Part shown: positions 47,309 to 57,601 of the stretch, piece by piece
Numbering within the stretch: position 1 is the first letter of the stretch
How the letters are laid out: each line of letters begins with the position of its first letter
NCBI GenBank assembly: GCA_021794595.1
Contig: JAJYQN010000102.1
Coordinates: 1 to 64,000, forward strand
DNA length: 64,000 nt
Reading direction: 5' to 3'
Source of the DNA: Pseudomonadota bacterium
GTDB taxonomy: Bacteria; Pseudomonadota; Gammaproteobacteria; Acidiferrobacterales; Acidiferrobacteraceae
The notes under the pieces: generated by a model
What the model saw: only the letters and a program-made list of their open reading frames with translations
Database searches by the model: none
Told to the model about the DNA's origin: nothing
Translations under genes and position numbers: made by a program

Positions 47309-48079
47309 ATGGACGATAAACGTAAAGGCATTTACATCTTGCCGAATCTCTTTACGACGGCGGCCCTGTTTGCGGGCTTTTACGCCATCGTACAGGCCAT
47401 GAAGGGACAGTTCTGGCATGCCGCGGTCGCCGTGTTCATTGCCATGATTATGGATGGGCTTGATGGCCGGGTGGCGCGTTGGACCCATACCGAAAGCGAT
47501 TTCGGGGCTCAGTACGATAGCCTGTCGGACATGGTCTCTTTCGGCTTGGCGCCGGCCCTGGTGGTCTACGAGTGGGGCTTGTCGGGTCTTGGGAAACTGG
47601 GCTGGCTTGCGGCGTTTGTCTATTCGGCGGCGGCCGCTCTGCGCTTGGCGCGCTTTAATATCGAGACCCCCTCTGATCGGCGATTGTCCTTCCATGGCTT
47701 GCCAAGCCCGGCTGCGGCCGCGGTTGTGACCGGGCTTGTGTGGGTGATGCAGAGTTACGGGCCGCCAGCCCTCTGGCTGCGGGTGGTGGGGCTCGTCATC
47801 ACGGTGCTGATCGGGGCTGCCATGGTCAGCAATATCCGTTACCACAGCTTTAAGCATATCGATCTCAAAGGCCGAGTCCCTTTTATCGCGGTGCTGGCCA
47901 TCGTTCTCACCTTCGTGTTGATCTCGCTTGATCCGGCGCGGGTGTTGTTTGGGCTGTTCTTCTGCTATGCCCTGTCGGGGCCCATCAACTCTTTGGTTCG
48001 CCGCTACCGCCGGTCGCTCGCAAGACATAGGACCGAGGATATGGTCGACAATCCCTCTCGGCCGCATGGCCATTCGTAG
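47309..48079 (+). CDS. pssA: CDP-diacylglycerol-serine O-phosphatidyltransferase
   Basis: The 256-residue integral membrane enzyme has the CDP-alcohol phosphotransferase motif DGLDGRVARWTHTESDFGAQ YDSLSD with its Asp residues, and about seven hydrophobic segments. It makes phosphatidylserine, the substrate of the psd product encoded 19 bases before. Together they make phosphatidylethanolamine. Confidence 0.94.
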   Translation: MDDKRKGIYILPNLFTTAALFAGFYAIVQAMKGQFWHAAVAVFIAMIMDGLDGRVARWTHTESDFGAQYDSLSDMVSFGLAPALVVYEWGLSGLGKLGWLAAFVYSAAAALRLARFNIETPSDRRLSFHGLPSPAAAAVVTGLVWVMQSYGPPALWLRVVGLVITVLIGAAMVSNIRYHSFKHIDLKGRVPFIAVLAIVLTFVLISLDPARVLFGLFFCYALSGPINSLVRRYRRSLARHRTEDMVDNPSRPHGHS

Positions 48080-48146
48080 GGCAGCAGGCCGTCCGCCTCA
48101 GCTGAGCCGAGGCCGCGCCGTCTCATAGACGGGGCTTTTCTCGGCG

Positions 48147-48548
48147 CTAAGGCAGGAAAGGCGAGATGTATTTCTCGAGGTCGGGCGCCGGCGTTGCTTG
48201 ATGAAAGTGGATCTGCCAGCGTCCGTGTTGGGATTTCCAAAGCGAACTGCGCCACGAAGAGACGGGGGCGTCTTCCTGGTCCTTCGTCATGACCAGAAGG
48301 TAGACGAGCAAGGCCACGTCCGGGGCGAGAAAGCGAATTTGAAGGTCGGTCAGGGTCAAGTGTGGCTTCGTGTCGCGAGCCATCCGGGCCAAGGCCTCGG
48401 TGCGGTCATAGAGGCGACCTGAGCTACAGACCTCGAAGAAGTCGTCTGCGATAAGCGCCGCCAACCCCGGTTCCGACTCATCGTCGACCCGATTCAGCAG
48501 TCGTTCCTCAAAAATCCGCAATACGTGTTGGGACTCACGACTGGTCAT
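48147..48548 (-). CDS. SnoaL/NTF2-like (DUF4440-type) protein of unknown function
   Basis: From the ATG the protein has 133 residues. The layout IFEERLLNRVDDESEPGLAA, LIADDFFEVCSSGRLYDRTE, then FLAPDVALLVYLLVMT and RWQIHFHQATPA is that of cone-shaped NTF2-fold proteins such as DUF4440. An in-frame GTG 54 bases earlier is possible. AAGGCGG lies 9 bases before the ATG. It converges with pssA. Confidence 0.75.
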   Translation of the reverse strand: MTSRESQHVLRIFEERLLNRVDDESEPGLAALIADDFFEVCSSGRLYDRTEALARMARDTKPHLTLTDLQIRFLAPDVALLVYLLVMTKDQEDAPVSSWRSSLWKSQHGRWQIHFHQATPAPDLEKYISPFLP

Positions 48549-48892
48549 GGGACAGGTCCGCCTTAGGGTTTGGGGGTTCTCAAGCCGACTCGTGCTCCTC
48601 ACATTAGGCCGAACGCCAGGATTTGGTCAAGGGACGGGGCGTTTCCCGGAGAGAGCCTGGATCCGGGACGTCCGTTCCGAGCTCGGGGCCCACATAAGGA
48701 CGCCGGGGCTTGCCAGTCCACAGTCGGCGTCCAGCCCGTTTCGCGGAGCGCGATTGGGCCCAAGGCCTTGCCGCCACGGGAACCAAGAGCGGCTATTCTT
48801 GTTCGTAGACTTTGTTGGGGATTTTGGCTAGAGTCCGGCGATTCCTTGGTAGAAAATCCCTATTTTCTTCGCATCAGGTGAGTGAGGGCGAA
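48549..48892. other. 344-base gap before leuA
   Basis: No gene is evident. It separates the SnoaL-like gene from leuA and must hold promoters for both. I see no leucine-rich leader peptide or clear attenuator. The in-frame extension of leuA to an ATG at 48812 is not LeuA-like. Confidence 0.5.
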
Positions 48893-50437
48893 ATGAGCGA
48901 TCAACTGTTGGTGTTTGATACCACCTTACGCGATGGGGAGCAGAGCCCCGGGGCATCCATGACCTGCGAAGAAAAGGTGCGCATCGCCCGCGCCCTGGAG
49001 CGTTTACGCGTGGACGTCATCGAGGCCGGTTTCCCGATCGCAAGCCCCGATGATTTCAAGGCGGTCAAGGCGGTGGCCGAGGCGATTACCGAGAGTCGGG
49101 TCTGCGGCTTGGCGCGGGCCTTGACTAAGGACATCGATCGGGCCGCCGAGGCCTTAAAGCCGGCAAAGGCGGCTCGGATTCACACCTTTATCGCCACATC
49201 TCCTATCCATATGCGCGCCAAATTGCGCATGAACGCGGATGACGTATTGGCGAATGCGGTCAAGGCGGTGCAGTACGCCCGGAAATTTACCGACGACGTG
49301 GAATTTTCCGCGGAGGACGCGGGACGCTCCGACCCCGATTTTTTGTGCCGGGTCATGGAGGCCGTGATCGCGGCCGGCGCGCGCACGGTCAATATCCCAG
49401 ACACCGTGGGTTATAGCGTACCGGCGCAATTCGGACAGCTTGTCGCCTCGCTCATGAATCGCGTTCCGAACGCGGACAAGGCGATTTTCTCGGTGCACTG
49501 CCATAACGACCTAGGTCTTGCGGTGGCCAATTCCTTGGCCGCGGTTTTACAGGGCGCCCGACAAGTGGAGTGCACGATCAATGGCCTAGGCGAGCGGGCT
49601 GGCAATGCCGCTCTTGAGGAGATTGTGATGGCGGTGCGTACAAGGCGCGATGTGTTTGCCTGCGACACCAGTATTCAAACGGCCCATATCGTGGCGGCGA
49701 GCCGCTTGGTTTCGACCATCACGGGCTTTGCGGTACAACCTAACAAGGCCATCGTCGGGGCGAACGCCTTTGCGCACGAAGCCGGTATCCACCAGGATGG
49801 CGTTATCAAAAATCGTGAGACTTATGAAATCATGCGCGCCGAAGATGTCGGTTGGTCCGCCAATCGCATGGTATTGGGTAAGCACTCCGGACGTAATGCC
49901 TTTCGTGCGCGCCTAGCGGAGATCGGCGTCACCTTGAAGGACGATGCCGCCTTGAATCAGGCGTTTGAGCGTTTTAAGGAGTTGGCCGACAAGAAGCACG
50001 AGATCTTTGACGAAGATCTACAGGCTTTGGTAAGCGAAGGAGCGATTTTGGCGGTGGAGTCGGTCAAGCTCACGAGTCTCGAGGTGGCATCAGGGACGGG
50101 CACCAAGCCGCATGCGCGCATTCGTCTTACCTGGGATGGTCGCGAACAGGCCGCGGAGGCTCATGGGGGTGGCCCCGTTGACGCCGCGTTTCGGGCCATC
50201 GAGGCCGTTGTCGCAAGCGGGGCATCTTTATCGCTTTATGCTGTGAACGCCATCACCAGTGGGACTGATGCCCAAGGCGAAGTGACCGTGCGCTTGGAGC
50301 GCGAGGGTCGTATTGTCAACGGTCACGGGGCGGACACTGATATCGTGCTGGCCTCGGCCAAGGCCTATCTAAATGCCCTCAATAAATTGCTGGTCCCGGA
50401 CAATCGCACCCATCCGCAGTCACATAGGGCGATTTGA
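48893..50437 (+). CDS. leuA: 2-isopropylmalate synthase
   Basis: From the ATG with GAGGGCG upstream the protein has 514 residues: [20 protein letters not shown], then [16 protein letters not shown] (metal-binding His), [18 protein letters not shown], and a C-terminal regulatory LeuA-dimer domain for leucine feedback. It makes isopropylmalate from 2-ketoisovalerate. An ilvBHC-psd-pssA-leuA order is common in sulfur-oxidising Proteobacteria. Confidence 0.96.
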   Translation: MSDQLLVFDTTLRDGEQSPGASMTCEEKVRIARALERLRVDVIEAGFPIASPDDFKAVKAVAEAITESRVCGLARALTKDIDRAAEALKPAKAARIHTFIATSPIHMRAKLRMNADDVLANAVKAVQYARKFTDDVEFSAEDAGRSDPDFLCRVMEAVIAAGARTVNIPDTVGYSVPAQFGQLVASLMNRVPNADKAIFSVHCHNDLGLAVANSLAAVLQGARQVECTINGLGERAGNAALEEIVMAVRTRRDVFACDTSIQTAHIVAASRLVSTITGFAVQPNKAIVGANAFAHEAGIHQDGVIKNRETYEIMRAEDVGWSANRMVLGKHSGRNAFRARLAEIGVTLKDDAALNQAFERFKELADKKHEIFDEDLQALVSEGAILAVESVKLTSLEVASGTGTKPHARIRLTWDGREQAAEAHGGGPVDAAFRAIEAVVASGASLSLYAVNAITSGTDAQGEVTVRLEREGRIVNGHGADTDIVLASAKAYLNALNKLLVPDNRTHPQSHRAI

Positions 50438-50916
50438 CGGGTCTTGTGAGCCACCGCTATTCGGTCTGAGTGGGGGTAGGCCCGGCAGGCGGCTTGGGTC
50501 ATCGCCGCCTTATGTGGGCGGCGGATATCTCTGAGTCGGTGGGACCGCTCGGCTTCATCCGCATGCTAGTGTCTACATACTAACTTAAAAACCCTTATGG
50601 TTTATGGCTCGCCTGAGCCTTTGAGCAGTGATGCCCTTGCTAATCGGGGTGGGTCTTGGCGGACTTAGCCGTAATCCGACCTTTGGCGGATAGGGTCGAA
50701 GGAGCGCTGGGTTTATCGTACGTGAGCCTGGGATGGCGTAAGCGGAAAAGGAATTTTCGACAGGATGTCGAGGGCGGGAAGCGCTGGGCCAGGATGGCCT
50801 ATAGGCACAGGGATGTTATCGGTAAGGATGCCGAGAAGTGCTTCTTCACTATGAAGGGGAGCGGCAAGGAAGGCGCCCCCCTTTTTTTTGACCACAATAC
50901 TGTATATATTCACAGT
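50438..50916. other. 479-base gap between leuA and lexA
   Basis: It starts with a GC hairpin (AGGCGGC and GCCGCCT, 50487-50510) that may end leuA transcription. The right half is open in the lexA frame for 87 codons but is not LexA-like, so I treat it as leader. Near the right end a C-run and T-run precede TTGACC and the LexA box. Confidence 0.5.
50900..50915 (+). promoter_or_regulatory. LexA operator (SOS box)
   Basis: CTGTATATATTCACAG has the CTGT-N8-ACAG form of gammaproteobacterial LexA boxes and ends one base before the lexA ATG. It probably gives autorepression of the whole lexA-imuA-imuB-dnaE2 cassette. Confidence 0.9.
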
Positions 50917-51525
50917 ATGTCATTCCTTACAGCTCGCCAAGAACAGATTCTGGATTGGATCCGGGAGTACATTGAGGCGACGGGACGTCCGCCCACGCGC
51001 GCAGAAATCGCGACCGCCCTCGGTTATCGGTCGATCAATGCCGCCGAAGAGCATGTGCGGGCGTTAGCGCGCAAGGGGGCGATTCTGTTAACGCCCGGGA
51101 CCTCGCGCGGCATCCGTTTACCGGGAGGGCGTGAGGAGGGCGTGCCGGTCATAGGACGGGTAGCGGCGGGTCAGCCGATTCTCGTAGAGGCCCATATCAC
51201 GGCCTACCATCGCGTCGATCCGACCCTTTTTCGGCCCAAGGCCGATTATTTTTTGACGGTCGTAGGTGAGAGCATGCGCGATGCCGGGATTCGGGACGGG
51301 GATTTGTTGGCGGTTCATAAGACCCCGACGGCTCGCGACGGACAAATCGTCGTGGCGCGTCTAGAAGACGAGGTGACCGTCAAGCGTTTAAGCCAGCAAG
51401 GGGAGCGGGTGGTCTTGCTGCCGGAGAATCCGGCATATGCCCCCCTTGTTGTGCGCCCCGAGGATGGCTTGGCTATCGAGGGGATTGGGGTAGGGGTATT
51501 GCGCCAGAGCATGGGCGCCGTATGA
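50917..51525 (+). CDS. lexA: LexA repressor
   Basis: From the ATG beside the operator the protein has 202 residues, aligning at its start with other LexAs ([20 protein letters not shown]). The helix-turn-helix is [21 protein letters not shown], the self-cleavage Ala84-Gly85, and the catalytic dyad Ser119 (VVGESM) and Lys156. No Shine-Dalgarno fits before the ATG since the operator occupies that place. It overlaps imuA by ATGA, the usual head of SOS mutagenesis cassettes. Confidence 0.95.
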   Translation: MSFLTARQEQILDWIREYIEATGRPPTRAEIATALGYRSINAAEEHVRALARKGAILLTPGTSRGIRLPGGREEGVPVIGRVAAGQPILVEAHITAYHRVDPTLFRPKADYFLTVVGESMRDAGIRDGDLLAVHKTPTARDGQIVVARLEDEVTVKRLSQQGERVVLLPENPAYAPLVVRPEDGLAIEGIGVGVLRQSMGAV

Positions 51526-52121
51526 GGGCCGCCCCGCTGGACTTAGAAGGGGTCGAAGAGATCGGGGTCTGTCGAGGATGGACGCGAGTCGAGGCCGCGA
51601 CCCTGTCCACGGGGTTTCCGGCCTTGAACCAATATCTGGGGGGAGGGTGGCCTGACGGGGTATTTACGGAGTTGCGCCTGGGGCGTACGGGTATTGGCGA
51701 GATGCGTTTACTCATGCCCGCGTTGTCGGCCTTGAGCCGACACTATTACGTACTGTGGGTGGCTCCGCCGTATCGGCCTTATGCCCCGGCCCTTGTGGCC
51801 CAGAATATGGTTCTCGATCGTTTGCTTCTGGCCCGTCCACGGACCCACAAGGAGGCCTTGTGGGCCGTGAGTCAAGGACTTCTCTGTCCCTCTATCGGGG
51901 CTGTCGTCAGCTGGTTCTCGGGTATTCGCGAGGGGGAGTTTCGGGGTCTGCAACGACGGGCATCCGAGGGCGGCCACTGGAGCTTTTGCTTTTTGCCGGA
52001 GAGTGCGACACCCCAACCGTCTCATTTGCGTCTCGCGCTGCAATCCCTGCAGGGCGCCCTGCGCATTAGAGTTTCACAAAAGGCTAAACGTCCTCTACCG
52101 CCGCTTGTCGTGACGCTCTAA
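51522..52121 (+). CDS. imuA: ImuA, SOS mutagenesis accessory protein
   Basis: The 199-residue protein is RecA/SulA-like in outline: [21 protein letters not shown], then a middle with [20 protein letters not shown], and [22 protein letters not shown]. ImuA links ImuB and DnaE2 to RecA in damage-induced translesion synthesis. It overlaps lexA and precedes imuB by 15 bases. No intact Walker A is present, as in ImuA in general. Confidence 0.88.
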   Translation: MRAAPLDLEGVEEIGVCRGWTRVEAATLSTGFPALNQYLGGGWPDGVFTELRLGRTGIGEMRLLMPALSALSRHYYVLWVAPPYRPYAPALVAQNMVLDRLLLARPRTHKEALWAVSQGLLCPSIGAVVSWFSGIREGEFRGLQRRASEGGHWSFCFLPESATPQPSHLRLALQSLQGALRIRVSQKAKRPLPPLVVTL

Positions 52122-52136
52122 CGGGACGGAGTCTGC

Positions 52137-53549
52137 ATGTTATGGCTCGCCGTCATGTTTCCCGCGTTGTCGCTAGAGGTGTATCCGGCGTGCCAGACGC
52201 CCTTTGGGGTGATCGAGGAGAGGTCGCTCCTCGCTTGCGATGATAAGGCCAAGGCTTACGGCGTCTTACCTGGCATGTCGGCGGCCCAGGCCTGCGCCTT
52301 GTGTCCATCCTTGGTATTACGGCCCCGCGACCGGGCAGCCGAGGGGGCGCTTCTCGAGCATTTAGCGGATTTTGCGTACGGCTTGACCCCGCGCGTTGTC
52401 GTAAAACCCGCGGGCCTCTTGATGAACTTTACCGACGACCTGAGCCCAGTGGGAGACGCGCGCGTGCTACTCTCCCGGGTCGCGGGGCATCTCCAACATC
52501 GCGGATACCGTGCCCACGTGGCCTTGGCCCCCACAGCTATGGCGGCCTCAATTTTTGCCCGCTCCGGCGCTCTGTCCTTGTGGACCCATAACGACGCCTG
52601 GCGTCTTGCCCTACGGTCTTTGCCTTGGGAATATTTGTCGCTTCCAAAGTCGGTCCGCGCGGCCTGCATGGATCTCGGTTTGTCCCTTATAGGGGAATTG
52701 CTCGATTTGCCGCGTGCTGGATTGAGACGAAGATTCGGTCTTGATGTCGTCCATACGTTGGAGAGGCTGATGGGCGAAAGACCGGAGATAAACACCTACT
52801 GGGTTCCGCCGCCGGTGTTCAAAAGTCGCATTCCCTTGCCTTTTCCCGCGGGGACGGAGGATGCGGTTCTTTACTACATCAGGAGAATCACGACGGTTCT
52901 GTGCGATTTCATAGGGCGACGAGACGCCCATGTTAGGCAATTTACCGTAGCGCTAGGATACGAGGATAAAACGGCTCTTTCCGAAGAGTTCACGCTCGCG
53001 CGTCCCGAAAGGGACGCGGCCGTATTGACGGGGCTTGTACGCGCAAGGCTGGCGCGCTGGAAGACGCATTCCGGGATCGTATGGATCTCTCTTGAGGCGC
53101 CATTCGAGACCAACACCGAAGGGAATTTGTCGTTTTGGCGCGAAGAAGAGTCGCAAGAGCGGGAGGTCAAGGGGCTGCTGGATCGTCTGTGCGCTCGCCT
53201 CGGAAACGACGCCGTGCGCGCCGTGTCTTGGTATCCGGATTATCGACCAGAAAGGGCGACGGTAGAGGCCTCGTGGCCGCCCACTGACCGCCCCTCGCGA
53301 GACGACCCTGGTCGCCCCGCCCATCCCTTGTGGCTAGTCGATCCGCCGCACCCGCTGACGGTCGTCGACAAGATCCCCCAACTCTCTGGACCATTACGGT
53401 TCGTGGGCGATCCCGAGAGACTAGAGACAGGCTGGTGGGACGGTCCCGCCGCCCGCGAGTATTTCGTGGCGGTCACTATGCATGCCGAGCGCCTGTGGAT
53501 ATTCAGGTTGCCGGATGGCCGATGGTTTTTGCAGGGATATTTTGGGTAG
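52137..53549 (+). CDS. imuB: ImuB, catalytically inactive Y-family polymerase-like protein
   Basis: The 470-residue protein has the Y-family palm and fingers outline (FPALSLEVYPA, LLACDDKAKAYGVLPGM, LAPTAMAASIFARSG, SLIGELLDLPRAGLRRRFG) but lacks the Asp-Glu metal ligands in the first motif, as ImuB does. It acts as a hub connecting DnaE2 to the clamp. Its stop touches the dnaE2 start. The final stretch (DGPAAREYFVAVTMHAERLW) is the family's C-terminal region. Confidence 0.9.
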   Translation: MLWLAVMFPALSLEVYPACQTPFGVIEERSLLACDDKAKAYGVLPGMSAAQACALCPSLVLRPRDRAAEGALLEHLADFAYGLTPRVVVKPAGLLMNFTDDLSPVGDARVLLSRVAGHLQHRGYRAHVALAPTAMAASIFARSGALSLWTHNDAWRLALRSLPWEYLSLPKSVRAACMDLGLSLIGELLDLPRAGLRRRFGLDVVHTLERLMGERPEINTYWVPPPVFKSRIPLPFPAGTEDAVLYYIRRITTVLCDFIGRRDAHVRQFTVALGYEDKTALSEEFTLARPERDAAVLTGLVRARLARWKTHSGIVWISLEAPFETNTEGNLSFWREEESQEREVKGLLDRLCARLGNDAVRAVSWYPDYRPERATVEASWPPTDRPSRDDPGRPAHPLWLVDPPHPLTVVDKIPQLSGPLRFVGDPERLETGWWDGPAAREYFVAVTMHAERLWIFRLPDGRWFLQGYFG

Positions 53550-56500
53550 ATGCCTTATAGCGAGCTGCATTGTCTGAGTCATTTTAGCTTTCTTCGCGGG
53601 GCCTCTTCGCCGCAAGAACTGGTAAGGCAGGCGGCAGGCTTGGGCTATAGGGCCTTGGCCCTGACCGACGAATGCTCTCTTGCCGGCATCGTGCATGCCT
53701 ATAGGGCGGCGAAGGAGTGTGGCCTACAGCTCATCGTGGGCTCGGAAATCACCGTAAAAGAGGGCCTTAAGTGCGTGGTGTTGGCCTGCCATGAGCGCGG
53801 GTACGGGGACCTTTCTGCTCTCATAACCCAGGGGAGAAGGTTCGAGAAGGGCCGCTATGATATCGGAATGGTTGATATCGAGCGTCTCCCGGATTGTCTT
53901 CTCATTTGGTATCCGGGTCGTGACCCAGGCCTTGACGAATTGGTGGCGCCGCTTGCGGCATCCTTCGGGTCTCGCTTCTGGATAGGAGGTGAGCTCCATA
54001 GGACGGGCGACGATCAGGCGCATAAAGACAGACTCATCCGCTTATCTCTTAAGTTTAACCGCCCGATCGTTGCCTCAGGCGACATCCATATGCACAAGCG
54101 CGCGCAGCGTGCGTTACAAGATACGATGACCGCGATTCGCTTGAAGACATCGGTCGCCAAGGCCGGGTTCGCGCTCTTTCAGAATGGTGAAAGACACTTG
54201 CGCGAGCTGTCGCGATTACGGGTCATTTATCCCGAAGAGTGGCTGCGCGAGACGGACAGGATAGCGGATTTATGTCAGTTTTCTCTAGCTGAAATGCGCT
54301 ACGACTATCCGCGGCAGGCGCGTAGCGCCAGGCATTCTTTGGGCATGTTGATCAAGCTTACGCGCACAGGCCTGAAGGAGTGCTATCCCGGCGGCGTGCC
54401 AAAGTCGGTAGAGGATCTGGCCCGGCACGAGTTGGCACTTATCGGGGAGCTGCGTTACGCGGATTATTTTTTGACGGTCCATGATCTCGTGCGGTTTGCC
54501 AGATCTCGGCGGATTCTTTGCCAGGGCCGCGGATCGGCCGCCAATTCGGTTGTGTGCTATGCGCTAGGCATAACCGCTGTGGACCCCTCCCGGCTACAAG
54601 TGCTGTTCGAGAGATTTGTGTCGCGCGAGAGAAATGAGCCGCCGGACATCGATATCGATTTCGAGCATGGCCGTCGCGAGGAGGTAATTCAGTATCTGTA
54701 CGCACGCTACGGGCGGGAGTTCTCGGCGATGACGGCAAGCGTCATAACGTACAGGACTCGGAGTGCGTTGCGCGACGTGGCCAAAGCGCTCGGATGTGAG
54801 CCGGCGCTCGTGGATCGCCTAGTCGGCCTGCTTGGTTGGTGGGAGGGAGCCGATGTGCTGGCCGAGCGCTTAAGCGAGAACGGCTATGATGTACAGGCCC
54901 CGCTTTGGCGCCAACTGATCGCGCTAGTTGATGGTTTGATCGGTCGTCCGCGCCATCTCTCGCAACATACGGGCGGCATGGTTCTGTCACAAAATCCCTT
55001 AACGCGACTCATTCCCATAGAGCAGGCCGCCATGCCTGAGCGCACGGTATTGCAATGGGATAAGGACGACTTAGATGCGCTCGGCATTATGAAGGTGGAT
55101 TGTCTAGGCCTTGGCATGTTGACGGCCTTACGCAAGACCTTCGACCTGATGTCGGAACACGGCTTGGGTCCGGGCGCTCTCCATGAGATCCCGGCCGAGG
55201 ATGCGGCTGTTTACCAGATGGTATCGGCCGCTGACACGGTCGGCGTTTTTCAGATCGAGTCGCGAGCGCAGATGGCGCTTTTGCCGCGACTGAAGCCGCG
55301 AACATTTTATGATCTTGTGATTCAGATCGCTATGGTGCGTCCCGGGCCGATTCAGGGCCATATGGTCCATCCTTATTTACGACGACGCCTAGGTCGTGAG
55401 CCGGTCACCTATCCGAGTCCCGAGGTCGAGGCGGTTTTGTCCCGAACCCTCGGTATTCCCCTTTTTCAGGAGCAAGTGATAAAGCTCGCAGTCGTTGCGG
55501 CGGGGTTTTCCCCGGGTGAGGCGGATGAGTTGCGGCGGGCTATGGCAGCCTGGAAAAGACAGGGGGATCTAGCGGCCTTTAAGGAACGTCTTCTCGAGGG
55601 GATGCGGGCGCGTGGCTATAGCGCCGATTATGCCCAAGGCCTCTATCGACAGATCCATGGTTTTGGCGCCTATGGGTTTCCCGAATCCCATTCGGCCAGT
55701 TTCGCGCTTTTGGCCTACGCCAGCGCGTGGCTTAAGTGCTACGTCCCCGACGCCTATCTCTGTGCGCTGTTAAATAGTCAGCCCATGGGATTCTATAGTC
55801 CCGCCCAGCTTATTGCCGATGCGCGTCAGCACGGCGTTCGGGTTTTACCGCCCGATATTCGCCATAGCCGCGCGGAAAGTGGTCTCGAATTCGGTCCTAA
55901 AGGGCGATCCGTGCGGCTAGGTCTTGACCTAATAAAGGGCCTTTCCCAAAAGAGCACCCAACGGTTGGGGGCTCTTGATTCCGCCCAGCGCGCGTCACTT
56001 GCCGCCTTGACTCAAACCGGCGGTTTGTGTCGTGGCGATGGGATGACATTGGCGCGCGGCGGAGCGCTGCAAGGGCTGTCACGGTCACGTCCCGAGGCCT
56101 TGTGGAAGAGTATGGACATAAAGACCCCCGTCGCCTTGTTCCCGGACCCAGAAGAACCAAAGGCGTGGCCGGGTCGCAGGTCTTATGCTGCCGACGTGGC
56201 GGCCGATTATCGGGCCCTGGGGTTTTCCTTGCGCGGCCACCCCGTGGCTCTTATGAGATCGGGGCTCGGGTCGTCGGTCAGTCCCATTACGCATTTAAGC
56301 GGCATGAGGCCTGGGACATCGGTCTCGGTGGCCGGGCTTGTGATGAGCAGGCAGCGGCCGACATCGGCGCAAGGTCTCGTTTTCTTGGTGCTTCAAGATG
56401 AGACCGGTACCGCCAATGTTATTGTCTATCCGCGGGTCGTGGCGACCTTTCGGTTGCCGCTCTTGCATGCGTCTATGGTGCTGATTAAGGGGCGGCTGGA

Positions 56501-56570
56501 ACGCACCCCGGAAAATGTGCAGCACATCGTTGCGAGCACGGTGTCGCGGCTACCGGATGAGGTCCGATAG
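53550..56570 (+). CDS. dnaE2: DnaE2, error-prone DNA polymerase III alpha-type subunit
   Basis: The 1006-residue polymerase opens with a PHP domain (YSELHCLSHFSFLRGASSPQ). The C-family palm has its catalytic Asp residues in PPDIDIDFEHGRREEV, followed by GDLAAFKERLLEGM and a C-terminal OB-fold. DnaE2 performs damage-induced mutagenic synthesis with ImuA and ImuB. It begins directly after the imuB stop and closes the cassette; no further SOS box is visible. Confidence 0.95.
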   Translation: MPYSELHCLSHFSFLRGASSPQELVRQAAGLGYRALALTDECSLAGIVHAYRAAKECGLQLIVGSEITVKEGLKCVVLACHERGYGDLSALITQGRRFEKGRYDIGMVDIERLPDCLLIWYPGRDPGLDELVAPLAASFGSRFWIGGELHRTGDDQAHKDRLIRLSLKFNRPIVASGDIHMHKRAQRALQDTMTAIRLKTSVAKAGFALFQNGERHLRELSRLRVIYPEEWLRETDRIADLCQFSLAEMRYDYPRQARSARHSLGMLIKLTRTGLKECYPGGVPKSVEDLARHELALIGELRYADYFLTVHDLVRFARSRRILCQGRGSAANSVVCYALGITAVDPSRLQVLFERFVSRERNEPPDIDIDFEHGRREEVIQYLYARYGREFSAMTASVITYRTRSALRDVAKALGCEPALVDRLVGLLGWWEGADVLAERLSENGYDVQAPLWRQLIALVDGLIGRPRHLSQHTGGMVLSQNPLTRLIPIEQAAMPERTVLQWDKDDLDALGIMKVDCLGLGMLTALRKTFDLMSEHGLGPGALHEIPAEDAAVYQMVSAADTVGVFQIESRAQMALLPRLKPRTFYDLVIQIAMVRPGPIQGHMVHPYLRRRLGREPVTYPSPEVEAVLSRTLGIPLFQEQVIKLAVVAAGFSPGEADELRRAMAAWKRQGDLAAFKERLLEGMRARGYSADYAQGLYRQIHGFGAYGFPESHSASFALLAYASAWLKCYVPDAYLCALLNSQPMGFYSPAQLIADARQHGVRVLPPDIRHSRAESGLEFGPKGRSVRLGLDLIKGLSQKSTQRLGALDSAQRASLAALTQTGGLCRGDGMTLARGGALQGLSRSRPEALWKSMDIKTPVALFPDPEEPKAWPGRRSYAADVAADYRALGFSLRGHPVALMRSGLGSSVSPITHLSGMRPGTSVSVAGLVMSRQRPTSAQGLVFLVLQDETGTANVIVYPRVVATFRLPLLHASMVLIKGRLERTPENVQHIVASTVSRLPDEVR

Positions 56571-56605
56571 CCGCGGTTGTGCTGGTACGTACCGTCTCTC
56601 CGCTT

Positions 56606-57403
56606 TTACAATATTCCAAGCTCCATCGCTCTTTTGATGCAGGCCCGGCGACTCTTCGTCCCCATCTTGTTACGCGTGGCGTCGAGGTGCTCTTCTACCG
56701 TCTTTATCGATATTCTGAGCTCTTTTCCAATCTCTTTGTAGCTTGCGCCCTGCGCAAAAAGCGCGAGGACCTCTCGTTGGCGGGGCGTCACCCCGTGGGG
56801 CATGTGGCGTTTACTGCTCACAAGACGCCCCAGCTCACGCGCAATGGAGCGCGCCAATGCCAGCTTCTCGTGGAGCGGCCCGTCGCTTGATGAGATATCG
56901 AGACAGCCTATGAGATCGCCGTCTGAGCTGATGACAGGCGCCGCCGCGCACGACCAATCGCGAAAAATTCGGCACAGATGCTGCGGTCCGGTTAAGCCGA
57001 CGGGGCTTTGGGTAGCAAGAGCCATGGCGACCGCGTTGGTGCCGGCGCTGTTTTCCGCAAGCGATGTGCCTGGCCGTAGGCCGAAATGGCTGGCCGCCGA
57101 GAGGATCTCGGGATGCGACCATAGGCCTAATATTCGCCCTTCTGTGTGTGTTAAGAGAAAGAGATTATGGGCCCCCTTCAGGTCGTTCATGTATTCCTCG
57201 ATGACGAGCCTCGCATAGGTGAGAAGTCTTCCGTGCTGTTGAAGGAAGTTTTTAGCCTCACCGTCCAGGAGCGTGTCGCGGACACGTTCCTGGTGCTCGG
57301 ATACGTCTAGTATGCGACAGCGGTCATAGGATTGCGCGAGGTGCTCAGGCGCCACAAGCCCGAGACCGTCGGCTGCTCTTATGGATTGTATCGTCTTCCA
57401 CAT
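56606..57403 (-). CDS. GAF-domain LuxR-type transcriptional regulator
   Basis: The 265-residue protein has an N-terminal GAF-like region as in DhaR/AcoR activators (CSHPEILSAASHFGLRPG-like LWSHPEILSAASHFGLRPGT) and a C-terminal LuxR helix-turn-helix (LTPRQ-type TPRQREVLALFAQGASYKEI). There is no sigma54 AAA domain, so it activates in the LuxR manner. The ligand is unknown. It converges with dnaE2 and stands alone; its 200-base upstream region is rich in short inverted repeats. Confidence 0.85.
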   Translation of the reverse strand: MWKTIQSIRAADGLGLVAPEHLAQSYDRCRILDVSEHQERVRDTLLDGEAKNFLQQHGRLLTYARLVIEEYMNDLKGAHNLFLLTHTEGRILGLWSHPEILSAASHFGLRPGTSLAENSAGTNAVAMALATQSPVGLTGPQHLCRIFRDWSCAAAPVISSDGDLIGCLDISSSDGPLHEKLALARSIARELGRLVSSKRHMPHGVTPRQREVLALFAQGASYKEIGKELRISIKTVEEHLDATRNKMGTKSRRACIKRAMELGIL

Positions 57404-57601
57404 ATCCCCTCCCGAATCAACTGCGGGTGAAAGGCCATGGGGGCGCGGGAGAATGTCTACCTTAATGGTAGTGATACCGTTGCCCCTTCATGGGACAGGC
57501 CGTTAGGCCGCAGCGCCACTATCGTAATAGCGCTAAGGACAGTCAACCTGCCGAAATCGACAGGAGGGGAAACGGAGGGTCTTTAGCGCCCGTAAGGGGT
57601 A

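Noticed and set aside
50656..50916. 87-codon in-frame extension of lexA
   Set aside because: It lacks any LexA resemblance and contains the operator; the conserved N-terminus starts at the ATG at 50917.
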